Assembly (NCBI GenBank): GCA_029261995.1
Contig: JAJDAF010000050.1
Location: forward strand, 1 to 64,000
Direction: 5' to 3'
Length of the DNA: 64,000 nucleotides
From: Candidatus Zhuqueibacterota bacterium
GTDB lineage: Bacteria; Zhuqueibacterota; Zhuqueibacteria; Oceanimicrobiales; Oceanimicrobiaceae
In this document: positions 9,007 through 16,802 of the stretch, one piece after another
Layout: each line of letters starts with the position of its first letter
Numbering within the stretch: the stretch's first letter is position 1
The notes under the pieces: model-generated
Seen by the model: the letters and a program-made list of their open reading frames with translations, nothing else
Told to the model about the DNA's origin: nothing
The model's database searches: none
Made by a program: the position numbers and the translations under genes

Positions 9007-10176
9007 CTAGATTTGTTTTGATTTCTTAAGGATTCTGTCTGTCTGGCCTTCAATCGGTACTAGAATCCTGAATCCGATGTGTGTGCTCTTTACCGCTTTT
9101 GGGATTTCTTCAACGCGTGTCGTATCTGGTGTCGCCGACAAAGCTCCACCAAATATAGGCATGATTCCGCCGGCTATAGCCGCTTGGTCATACCCCCACT
9201 CCCAGACATTGCCATACAGGCAATAGAATCTTCCTGATTGTGACACATGCAATGTGGAAGTGGTTGGCAACACTCGGCGGACATCTTCTTTTTCCACGTT
9301 TTGTGAGTTGCCTGCATAGTTCTGGGAAACTGCTAGAAGCCATTCAGCGTGGCTTGGGATTCTGATTTCTTTGAGCTCCTCCTTGACAGCAAGCCACTCG
9401 GAGTACGCTCTTGCTCCATCCCAGCTCACAAGTGCAACAGGATAGTCCTCATATCCTTTCTGCACATGGAAATCAGTTGAATCCCGTACGATTCCTGAGA
9501 GCTCGTGGCTAGTGTCTATCCATTTGCCAAACGGACTATCCGCCGGTTGCTCGTTGAGAAACTCAGAATATTGCTCGTTCGTAGTTTCTCTTTCAGCAAG
9601 GTAGAATGGACTTAAGACTCTTTTTTTGCTTGGAAGATGGCTGTTCTGAGTGGCACAGACAACTGTATCAGGAGAGACACGAATCATTCGTCCATTGTGG
9701 ATGCTGAGCGTACCTGGTGCTTTGCGCACTAGTTCAACCCTCACAACAGAGATCTGTTTTCCGGTGTCGTCGTATTTGCCTCTTACTTGAAAGCAGAATT
9801 GATACACCGTTTCGTCAACGCCTACATTTAGTGTCAGCGTTTGGAAGCTTCTTTGGATACAGTGAATTTGGACAGGATACAGATACTTCAACGAAGATAA
9901 CGAATCGGTGACGTCGCATTTCCCCACATCAGAGCTTAGGCTAATTCCGTACCGAGCATTTAGAGAGTCGGGATCCTGAAGAAGCATATCAAAGCGGGAA
10001 CTACTCTTGTCAGGAATGGGCTTTTGGATGGAAGTCACCTTTATGGGCCCTTTAAGGTATGTGTTCGACAGTGTCTGACCAAGAACATGGCTCAAATTGA
10101 CACATCCCATGACAAGCACAAGCGATAGGATGCCCTCAGGGTTACTTGATAGCAAGGGCATAAATAATGTCCTCAT
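9007..10176 (-). CDS. FGE/SUMF1-fold protein, catalytic cysteines absent (GldJ/GldK-like?)
   Basis: In this 389-residue protein the N-terminal half is unique and the C-terminal half (from about 185) is a formylglycine-generating-enzyme-like fold. It shows FYLAERETTNEQYSEFL, PVALVSWDGARAYSEWL, RIPSHAEWLLA, GNVWEWGYD and a closing GFRI. No cysteine follows the GNVWEW motif, whereas true FGE enzymes carry their copper-binding cysteines there, so this copy is probably structural. GldJ and GldK of the T9SS/gliding machinery are FGE-fold lipoproteins, and VMGC near residue 24 is a possible lipobox. Its start overlaps the preceding gene by 35 bases; an internal ATG at 10161 is an alternative. Confidence 0.75.
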   Translation of the reverse strand: MRTLFMPLLSSNPEGILSLVLVMGCVNLSHVLGQTLSNTYLKGPIKVTSIQKPIPDKSSSRFDMLLQDPDSLNARYGISLSSDVGKCDVTDSLSSLKYLYPVQIHCIQRSFQTLTLNVGVDETVYQFCFQVRGKYDDTGKQISVVRVELVRKAPGTLSIHNGRMIRVSPDTVVCATQNSHLPSKKRVLSPFYLAERETTNEQYSEFLNEQPADSPFGKWIDTSHELSGIVRDSTDFHVQKGYEDYPVALVSWDGARAYSEWLAVKEELKEIRIPSHAEWLLAVSQNYAGNSQNVEKEDVRRVLPTTSTLHVSQSGRFYCLYGNVWEWGYDQAAIAGGIMPIFGGALSATPDTTRVEEIPKAVKSTHIGFRILVPIEGQTDRILKKSKQI

Positions 10177-11041
10177 TGATATCCTCAGTTAGTAGCCATC
10201 CACTGAACCAAACAACAATGTTTGTAGCTGAATCGGATAGATCGCAATCAAGTATCAGAATCCATTGCTGTACGTCACTAGTTTGTGCGCTACTATTTGG
10301 TCTGATCTCGACCACTATTCTAGTTCTCCGGGCTCCGTTTATGGTCGTTGATGCTATGTCTTTGGTTCTAAACACAGCACCAGCATGAACAGTTGATTTT
10401 TTGTAGGCTTTTAGACCCATTTGCGTGCTCTGCAGCACTCTATCAAGATAATCGTCGTTGACCCTGTTTTGTCTAGCGTAGTCGAGATTTGAGTAAACAG
10501 TAACGTGCTTCAAGTTTCCTCCGTATCCGAAGAAAAGATCATCCAGGGTTGCCGAGTCACTTTTCTTATATGCAGATGTTATTCGGTCGATGAAAGCAAT
10601 AATTCTAGTCGAACATAGACTTGACCCTACATAAGCCTGAATATCATCTTGAAGGTTTTGTCTTAAAACGGGGACCCGATTGTTCTCGTGTTTTGGGTTT
10701 GGGGTTTTCTTTTTTCGATTCTGAGCGGGCGCGTGGTCTTGGGAATTGGCTGCGATAATGGTGTCTCCCGCAATTGGAACATCGTGAGGCACCTCCATAG
10801 CAAGTGACTCGCTGGGCGCACTCTCGATTGGTTCTGTGCTGGTAGTGGTTGTCGTCGTCGTTGTAGTTACCGTGGTTTTGGTTCCTTGTGGTGCATTCGA
10901 TTGACATGGCTTGATGGTTAGCACTCCTAATATGATGGTGAGCACAGTTGCAACTAATCCAAGAACGAGATTCAGGCGTTCAATGCCGTGCCATTTTGGT
11001 TTTTCCACACTTTGTGGGTAGCGCTTCGAACGTTTTCGCAT
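10142..11041 (-). CDS. Single-pass membrane protein with Thr-rich linker, unknown function
   Basis: No family was recognised for this 299-residue protein. A basic N-terminus (MRKRSKRYPQS) precedes one transmembrane helix at about 27-47. An uninterrupted run of threonines at about 55-68 follows, then a charged linker and a folded C-terminal domain from about 130 to the end. The domain opens with helices (AFIDRITSAYKKSDSATLDDLF) and continues in beta-strands, which is vaguely NTF2-like but unproven. It is the first gene of the cassette with the FGE-fold, propeller and CsgG-like genes, so an envelope role is likely. Confidence 0.7.
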   Translation of the reverse strand: MRKRSKRYPQSVEKPKWHGIERLNLVLGLVATVLTIILGVLTIKPCQSNAPQGTKTTVTTTTTTTTTSTEPIESAPSESLAMEVPHDVPIAGDTIIAANSQDHAPAQNRKKKTPNPKHENNRVPVLRQNLQDDIQAYVGSSLCSTRIIAFIDRITSAYKKSDSATLDDLFFGYGGNLKHVTVYSNLDYARQNRVNDDYLDRVLQSTQMGLKAYKKSTVHAGAVFRTKDIASTTINGARRTRIVVEIRPNSSAQTSDVQQWILILDCDLSDSATNIVVWFSGWLLTEDINEDIIYALAIK

Positions 11042-11460
11042 TTGAGCCGGATCTTTAAGTCTGGCATTTGCGGTTTGATTGTCTCATCCTAGCATTGCGA
11101 GGTATTTAACATGTGAAAATTGTGTAACATCACACCTTAATCATGGGTACGAAATACGCAGTTGTTTGGTGGGAACGGCGCCGCGCCCTGGCAATGAAAC
11201 TATTCAAGCGCTACGCTTGACCCAGGTACTAGAATGCGCTCGTGCTGAGATACGGCGCAAACATGTGAAATTGATTCAAGTGATGATAGGAACTAATGCT
11301 TTAAGACCGCAAAGCTTGAGACAAACCCTTCGACAGATTATCTGTCAACCACCAATCCCCGGAGCCAATTCTATCGTGATTATCAAATGGGGGAGACAAA
11401 CTGGTTACGATTATGTAACAAACTGCACGCAAAAAGTCAAGATTTTTCGGAGAAATTCAT
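11042..11460. other. Intergenic region with no supported gene
   Basis: This gap separates the divergently read end of the A+T-richer cassette from the protease terminator. A 127-codon open frame at 11079-11462 on the plus strand has no recognisable domain and no good ribosome site, and I do not support it as a gene. A perfect 7-bp hairpin (TCAAGCG/CGCTTGA) lies at 11204-11220. The promoter of the minus-strand cassette should lie near 11060-11130 but I could not define it. Confidence 0.5.
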
Positions 11461-11496
11461 AAATAAAAAAGGGCATGACCAAAACAGCCATGCCCT
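11461..11496 (-). terminator. Intrinsic terminator of the S41 protease gene
   Basis: Read on the minus strand, AGGGCATG pairs with CATGCCCT (8 bp, loop of 11) and is followed by a run of six T with further T-rich sequence. It begins about 30 bases after the protease stop codon. Confidence 0.9.
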
Positions 11497-11526
11497 CAAC
11501 AACAAAAACCAACCAACCCTTATAAT

Positions 11527-13701
11527 CTAATTCTTCTCCTGCTCAGGTGTTTTCGCGGTTTCTGACCGGCCATTGAGTTGACGCGGCCCCGGGCCTTTGC
11601 GTTTCGCAATACGGCCGGCGCCATCGCCTTCCGCCAGAGAAATCATGTCCGCCATGACCAGTTGCGCTTCTTCAAGGTCGGCGTCAGGCGTCTTGTCGTC
11701 ATCCGGGATCTTGTCGCCCTCTTCCAGCGGCTGGAGTCCTTTTCCAGCGCGGCGTTCGTTGACGCGTGCGAGCTTCTTGGCCTCCAAACGCTTCCGCCTG
11801 GCCTCCCGGTCTGCCTCTCTCAGGGAGACGGAGTTGCGGTTTTGCTCCGCTTTATACTCGTTGATATCCTCAACAACGTATTGAAATTCGCGATTTTTCG
11901 CTTTTCTCTTTTTGGAGTTGATGCGTAGCGGCGCCAGGAACATGGAAACCTGGTCGTTGGGTTTAAACATGGCGGGCGAAATCTCGTCCCACGGCAAGGC
12001 GTGCAATTGCTTGTTCTCGCCGAAATCCATTTCATTATAAATGGAAGGGAAATTGATGTCGGGAATCACACCGCGATGCTGCGTCGTGCTGCCGGTGATG
12101 CGATAGAATTTCGCAATGGTGACTTTCACCTGCCCATAGCGCTCGTCGTTTGCTCGGATGAAGCGATTCAGGCCCAGCAGATTTTGAACCGTACCCTTGC
12201 CATAGGTTTGGCTACCGATGATCAATCCCCGGCCATAATCCTGAATCGCCGATGCGAAGATCTCCGACGCCGAGGCACTGAAGCGGTCAACCATCACCCC
12301 AAGCGGACCCGCGTAAGCAATGCCAGGGTCGGGATCACTTTCTACGCGCTTCGAACCAATCGAACTTTTCACCTGCACCACCGGGCCATCCTCGATGAAC
12401 AAGCCGGTCAGTTCGATGGCTTCCTGCAGAGAACCACCGCCGTTTCGGCGTAAGTCAATCATGATGCCATCGACGTTGGCACCCTGCAATTCTTTGATCA
12501 GGCGACGAACATCGCGCGTCGTGCTTTTATAATTTGGATCGCCACGTCTTTGCGCTTCAAGATCGATGTAGAATGTCGGTATGTTGATGACGCCGAGTTT
12601 GTAGCTGCTGCCGTCATGCATGAATTCCACCGTGTCACTCTTGGCTGCGCGTTCTTCCAGCACAACTTTGTCGCGCACCAGCTTAAGCTCTGTGGGTGGA
12701 CTGCCTGGGGCGTTGTCCGCCGGGATGATTTGCAGGCGAACGACAGAACCCTTTGGGCCTCGGATTTTCTGCACCACGTCATCCAGCCGCATGCCAATGA
12801 CGTCGAGCATCTCGCCATCTTCGTCCTGTGCAACGCCGACGATCTTGTCATTTGCCCAGATCCCCTTGCTGCGGTCTGCCGGGCCGCCAGGTATGATGCG
12901 CACAACCTTGGTATATTCATCTTCAGTCGACAACTGTGCGCCGATTCCCTGCAAAGACAGGCTCATGTCGATGCCAAAATTGTCAGACGAAATCGGAGAG
13001 AAGTAGCTGGTGTGCGGGTCAAAAGTTTCGGAGAGCGCATTCATGAAATGCTGAAACACGTCCTCCGACTTGTATTGGCCGATGCGGCGTTGGAGATTGG
13101 CGTATCGTTTTTTGAGCGTCTTCTGAATGCCCGGCCAGTCTTTGTCCGTCAGCTTAAGGTTCAGCGCTTCGTTTTTGAGCTTCTTGCGCCACAGTTCATC
13201 CTGCTCGCGAGTCGTGGCTGGCCAGGCCTCTTCGCTGCGATCTACCTGGTAGGACTCCGCAATGTTGAAGTCGAACTCGGTTTCCAGGCGCGTGTTCACG
13301 TATGCCATGCGCTGATCGAGCCGCGTTTGCAGTGTGTTGAAAATGAGATAACCCGGGTCGAGATTGCCTGAGACGATGTCATCGTCGAGAGTCTCGCGGT
13401 ATTGTTCGAAAGATTGTATGTCTGAGGCCAGAAAATACATGTGATTCCGGTCGAAGCGCTCGATGTATAAATCCAGCATTTCGGCAGACTTGAGGTCGTT
13501 GATCTTCTCATGGTTGTAGTGGTACTGGCGCAGCAGCTTGGCGATGACCTTTCCAGAGACCTTGTGCTTCTGCTCTGGCGAAAGGGGTTTGTCCTTTTCC
13601 AGACTTCGCAAATGCACAGGCTGGATCGCCACCAATGCGGCAAGTCCCAGAGCGAAGAACGAGCTTCTTAGTCTGGCCGAAAACTTCTCGGGAATCTTCA
13701 T
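11527..13701 (-). CDS. prc: Tail-specific (C-terminal processing) protease, S41 family, Tsp/Prc type
   Basis: At 724 residues it has the long Tsp/Prc architecture, not the short CtpA one. A signal peptide is followed by an N-terminal helical domain (to about 215), a PDZ domain (about 225-310), the S41 core with the nucleophile in FSASASEIFA and the lysine in YGKGTVQN, and a charged C-terminal helical extension. Such enzymes degrade or trim periplasmic proteins from the C-terminus, often working with a lipoprotein adaptor. AAGGAG seven bases before 13701 fixes the start; the frame remains open 13 codons further upstream. It is a single-gene transcript closed by its own terminator. Confidence 0.95.
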   Translation of the reverse strand: MKIPEKFSARLRSSFFALGLAALVAIQPVHLRSLEKDKPLSPEQKHKVSGKVIAKLLRQYHYNHEKINDLKSAEMLDLYIERFDRNHMYFLASDIQSFEQYRETLDDDIVSGNLDPGYLIFNTLQTRLDQRMAYVNTRLETEFDFNIAESYQVDRSEEAWPATTREQDELWRKKLKNEALNLKLTDKDWPGIQKTLKKRYANLQRRIGQYKSEDVFQHFMNALSETFDPHTSYFSPISSDNFGIDMSLSLQGIGAQLSTEDEYTKVVRIIPGGPADRSKGIWANDKIVGVAQDEDGEMLDVIGMRLDDVVQKIRGPKGSVVRLQIIPADNAPGSPPTELKLVRDKVVLEERAAKSDTVEFMHDGSSYKLGVINIPTFYIDLEAQRRGDPNYKSTTRDVRRLIKELQGANVDGIMIDLRRNGGGSLQEAIELTGLFIEDGPVVQVKSSIGSKRVESDPDPGIAYAGPLGVMVDRFSASASEIFASAIQDYGRGLIIGSQTYGKGTVQNLLGLNRFIRANDERYGQVKVTIAKFYRITGSTTQHRGVIPDINFPSIYNEMDFGENKQLHALPWDEISPAMFKPNDQVSMFLAPLRINSKKRKAKNREFQYVVEDINEYKAEQNRNSVSLREADREARRKRLEAKKLARVNERRAGKGLQPLEEGDKIPDDDKTPDADLEEAQLVMADMISLAEGDGAGRIAKRKGPGPRQLNGRSETAKTPEQEKN

Positions 13702-14223
13702 TGAATACTCCTTCTTGCGTGAATCTTTGTAAGTTGGCAAGTGCTTCTGAATTCCAATAAGTTAAGTAGGGGCATTGGGTTATTTTGCTTAAAACTATGT
13801 AAAATTTGTCACAATTGCGGCGGAGATTCGCGGGGAAAATCCATTTTAAATCACGAGTTTTGATAAGCTTACTTATCGATCTTATCGACAAATAGTTCCT
13901 GTCGGGCAGAACATTTTGAAAAGTTAATGTTTAGAACGGCTGGCGGGCCGTGATCATTCCAGGTTGACGACTCAAGGTGGTGGCGAGGCTCAAGACCGCC
14001 TCAAAATATCCGGTTCGTTGCGGAATAAGACGTGGACAGCGTTGTATCTGATATGACTTTCTAATACTTCAACTGGCGTCCATGTGACTTCTTCCTCCTC
14101 AAGAATTATGACACATGGTCGCCTTTTTTTTGTCTGTCACGACGCCTTCCGCTGCCATTATTCTCTTGTGTTTTGCACCGACTTTGTTACCTTTTGACCT
14201 GTTCAAACCGTGTTCTGAAGGTC
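13702..14223. other. Divergent intergenic region
   Basis: The space between the minus-strand protease and the plus-strand SDR should hold both promoters. It is A+T-rich around 13780-13900. A TTGTGA/TAAGCA pair on the minus strand, 17 bases apart, is a weak candidate for the protease promoter. Around 14080-14127 a CCATGTG/CACATGG stem with a long loop precedes eight T; it may be a terminator relic. No gene is supported. Confidence 0.4.
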
Positions 14224-15036
14224 ATGGGAGACCAACCATTGTCAAAGCGAATCGCTTCATACTGGCGTGACAAGAGGGTGCTCATCACGGGAGCCTCGTC
14301 GGGACTCGGGTGGGCGCTAACCGAAGCGCTGGCTCAATTCGAAGTTCATTTCGGCTTACTCAGCCGTCGCGCTGCTCCGATGCAGCAACTGGCGGATGAG
14401 CTTTCAAAGTCTGGCAGCCAGTTCTGGATTCGCTCTTGCGATGTCCGGGACCGGGAACAGGTGCAATCGGCCGTCAAGGCTTTTCATCGCGAAGCCGGTG
14501 GCCTCGATGTGGTCTGGGTGAATAGCGGCGTAAGCCTGGATTCGGGATTCAGCACCTGGCGCTGGGCGAATTTTGATGCCATGATTGAGACCAACATCAA
14601 TGGCGCAGTTCATACGACTCAGGCCGCGCTGGAGTTGATGGCGCCGCAAGGCTCCGGTGTTGTGGTGGGAGTTGGCTCAGCCGCAGCCATGCGCGGTTTG
14701 CCGGGCCGCGGTGTTTACAGCCTGACAAAAGCTGCTTTGGAGTATTTCCTGCTCAGCAAAGCGGTCGAGCTCCCACAAATCCAGTTCACGATTATTCATC
14801 CAGGTTTTGTCGACACGCCGATTAATCGTGGCAATCCCAGCCGGTTTTGGGTCCAAACCCCGGAAAGGGCGGCACACATCATGCTCAAGGCCGTGGCCCG
14901 GAAAAAGAAACTCATTGTTTTTCCGGGGCGAATGGCTTTGCTTTTCTCCCTGATGCGCCACCTGCCCATCCCGGCGTATCAGTGGGTCGCTCGTCGAACG
15001 ATGAATTTGAGTCGTCCGACTCGGCCGGGGGTTTAG
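14224..15036 (+). CDS. Short-chain dehydrogenase/reductase
   Basis: This SDR has about 270 residues from the ATG at 14224, which follows GAAGG; the frame stays open back to 14173. The cofactor motif TGASSGLG follows the first strand, the catalytic Tyr/Lys is in YSLTK, and HPGFVDTP follows it. The C-terminal helix with basic residues (RWVARRT-like) resembles membrane-associated SDRs of the DHRS7 type. The substrate is unknown. The K+ channel gene begins nine bases after its stop, so the two are probably co-transcribed, although no functional link is evident. Confidence 0.88.
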   Translation: MGDQPLSKRIASYWRDKRVLITGASSGLGWALTEALAQFEVHFGLLSRRAAPMQQLADELSKSGSQFWIRSCDVRDREQVQSAVKAFHREAGGLDVVWVNSGVSLDSGFSTWRWANFDAMIETNINGAVHTTQAALELMAPQGSGVVVGVGSAAAMRGLPGRGVYSLTKAALEYFLLSKAVELPQIQFTIIHPGFVDTPINRGNPSRFWVQTPERAAHIMLKAVARKKKLIVFPGRMALLFSLMRHLPIPAYQWVARRTMNLSRPTRPGV

Positions 15037-15045
15037 GTCGCCAGC

Positions 15046-16089
15046 ATGCTTGCCAGAAATGTCAAAACTCTTTCTTTGTCGGGGCCGGCATCGCCCTTCC
15101 ACCGCGTTTGGTGGACGCTGGGGTTTCTCCTGATCCTGTTGCTGTCAGGTTGTGTCGGGTATGTCTATCTGGAAGGCTGGGCCTGGCACGAGTCGATTTA
15201 CATGACGATCATAACTTTGTCCACGGTCGGCTTCAACGAGGTCAGGCCCCTGACGGACGCCGGTCGCTTATTTACAGCCGGACTCATCGTCGTGGGCTTT
15301 GGGACCGTAGGATACGCGTTCGGAAATCTGGCGGCATTCTTTGTGGAAGGCCAGGCCAGAGAACTTGTGAGAAGTAGAAAAATGGGAAAAATCATGGCCA
15401 GTATTCGAGATCACATTATCATCTGCGGTTACGGCAGTGAGGGCCGCCATGCCGCGGAAGAGTTGGCCCGTAGCGGTGCCAAGGTCGTGATCGTTGAGAA
15501 GGCGCTCGAGGTCGTGGAGAAGTTGCAGGAAGAAGGCAAGCTCGCCATCCACGGTGATGCGACGCACGATGATGTGCTGGTGCGCGCCAGTGTTGAAACC
15601 GCCAGCGGCCTGATCGCCGCTGTGCATGAGGACGCAGAGAACGTTTTTGTTACACTGACCGCCCGAGGTTTTAATTCTGATTTGACAATTGTCGCGAAGG
15701 CAGCAAGTGAGGCGACGGTAGACAAGCTCTTCCGTGCCGGCGCATCGAAAGTAATCAGTTCCGCTGAAATTGGCGGACGCAGAATGGCTTCGGTTCTTTT
15801 GCGGCCAAAGATCGTGAATTTCCTTGACGTCATCACCAGCGACCAGGAACTCGCACTGCGGCTTGAGGAGATTGATGTCGATGATTCCAGCCCATTTGTA
15901 GGCAAGTCAATTCGCGACCTTCACATTCGAGCCAAAGCCGGCACCCTGGTTATCGCTTACCACCGGGAGGGCCAGCCGATTCAAATCAATCCGGCTGCAG
16001 ACACAATCCTGCGCTCGGGAGACATCTTGATTGCCCTTGGGAATGATGGCCAGGTCGAGAAGTTGAGGGAACTCGCTCAGCGGATGTAG
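15046..16089 (+). CDS. Two-TM potassium channel with RCK (TrkA-N/TrkA-C) domains
   Basis: The 347-residue protein has the MthK-like build. TM1 lies at about 24-46, a pore helix and selectivity filter read TLSTVGFNE, and TM2 lies at about 80-105. An RCK-N Rossmann domain opening with ICGYGSEGRHAAEEL follows, then an RCK-C domain at about 260-347. The filter TVGF differs from the usual TVGYG only in the aromatic residue, as in many prokaryotic channels. Such channels pass K+ across the inner membrane and are gated by nucleotides or divalent ions bound to the RCK ring. Confidence 0.93.
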   Translation: MLARNVKTLSLSGPASPFHRVWWTLGFLLILLLSGCVGYVYLEGWAWHESIYMTIITLSTVGFNEVRPLTDAGRLFTAGLIVVGFGTVGYAFGNLAAFFVEGQARELVRSRKMGKIMASIRDHIIICGYGSEGRHAAEELARSGAKVVIVEKALEVVEKLQEEGKLAIHGDATHDDVLVRASVETASGLIAAVHEDAENVFVTLTARGFNSDLTIVAKAASEATVDKLFRAGASKVISSAEIGGRRMASVLLRPKIVNFLDVITSDQELALRLEEIDVDDSSPFVGKSIRDLHIRAKAGTLVIAYHREGQPIQINPAADTILRSGDILIALGNDGQVEKLRELAQRM

Positions 16090-16471
16090 CAAGCCCGACA
16101 GCCTTCGTCGTGTGAACAATTTTCACTAGGTTGTGAAAGATATTCCCGCCCTCTGGGTTGTTTCCGGAAAAAGCCCTGAAAACTCACACCCACAAACTTC
16201 GGCACGATATTTGAAAGAAACCCCATCAAATCCATCAAAGTATCATCCCCCTAAGTGTTGGCCTGATTGTGGCTCAAATGTTCAAATATCGTAACAACGT
16301 CAAAAATGTTACTTCGCCGTAATCGGTTGCAGCATGCCAGAGACTATTGAGCGAAACGCGTAAACGCAGATTAATTTTGGCTTTAATTCTAGTCATTAGT
16401 GCAGTCGACTAAAATATTGGTGAGACCGGCTCACGGTTTTGTTCAAATAACGCAATTACTTGATAAATCTC
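16090..16471. other. Intergenic region upstream of the giant-protein operon
   Basis: No gene is supported here. A TTTCAC/GTGAAA stem near 16130 lacks a following T-run. The 3' end borders the promoter at 16472. A 65-codon open frame starting at 16460 overlaps the promoter and leader and is judged spurious. Confidence 0.5.
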
Positions 16472-16500
16472 TTGACTATCTTGCGTAATAGTTCTATATT
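16472..16500 (+). promoter_or_regulatory. Strong promoter of the giant-protein/ExbBD operon
   Basis: TTGACT (16472-16477) and TATATT (16495-16500) are separated by exactly 17 bases. The downstream element also reads TATATTTG, a full match to the Bacteroidota -7 box TAnnTTTG. Transcription would begin near 16507 and leave a leader of about 295 bases before the first gene. Confidence 0.75.
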
Positions 16501-16588
16501 TGCTCTCGATTTTGTGCCAAATCGTCTCAACCAGGGTAAATATTTTCATATCTTTGTTTCGGGCAGGCCATTTTGGTCTCGTCCAGGG

Positions 16589-16650
16589 TTACGGGAGTAC
16601 TCAGGAGAATTATCGTGCACAGGTTCTCGTGAGATACCCGTAATTTTTTT
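16589..16650 (+). terminator. Terminator-like hairpin inside the operon leader (possible attenuator)
   Basis: TTACGGG (16589-16595) pairs with CCCGTAA (16637-16643). Inside it CTCA pairs with TGAG and AGAA with TTCT, and seven T follow directly (16644-16650). It lies between the promoter at 16472 and the first gene at 16803, so transcription must read through or be regulated here. I did not recognise the 80-base segment before it as a known riboswitch class. Confidence 0.65.
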
Positions 16651-16802
16651 CTTATGACCTACTGTATCGGGAAGGTGGGCATGTAGCTTCTGCTTCATAG
16701 CGATGGAGATGAATGGAAGTCACTCACGAGCACCTGCAGCTTTTGCACTGAACTAACCGGGGGAGTGTGCACGTTTGTCTGAAGCGCGCATTGGAAGCAG
16801 TT

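Noticed and set aside
11079-11462. 127-codon plus-strand open frame
   Set aside because: No recognisable domain, no signal or membrane pattern, no ribosome site; it overlaps the protease terminator.
16460-16657. 65-codon frame over the operon leader
   Set aside because: It overlaps the promoter and the terminator hairpin and has no ribosome site.
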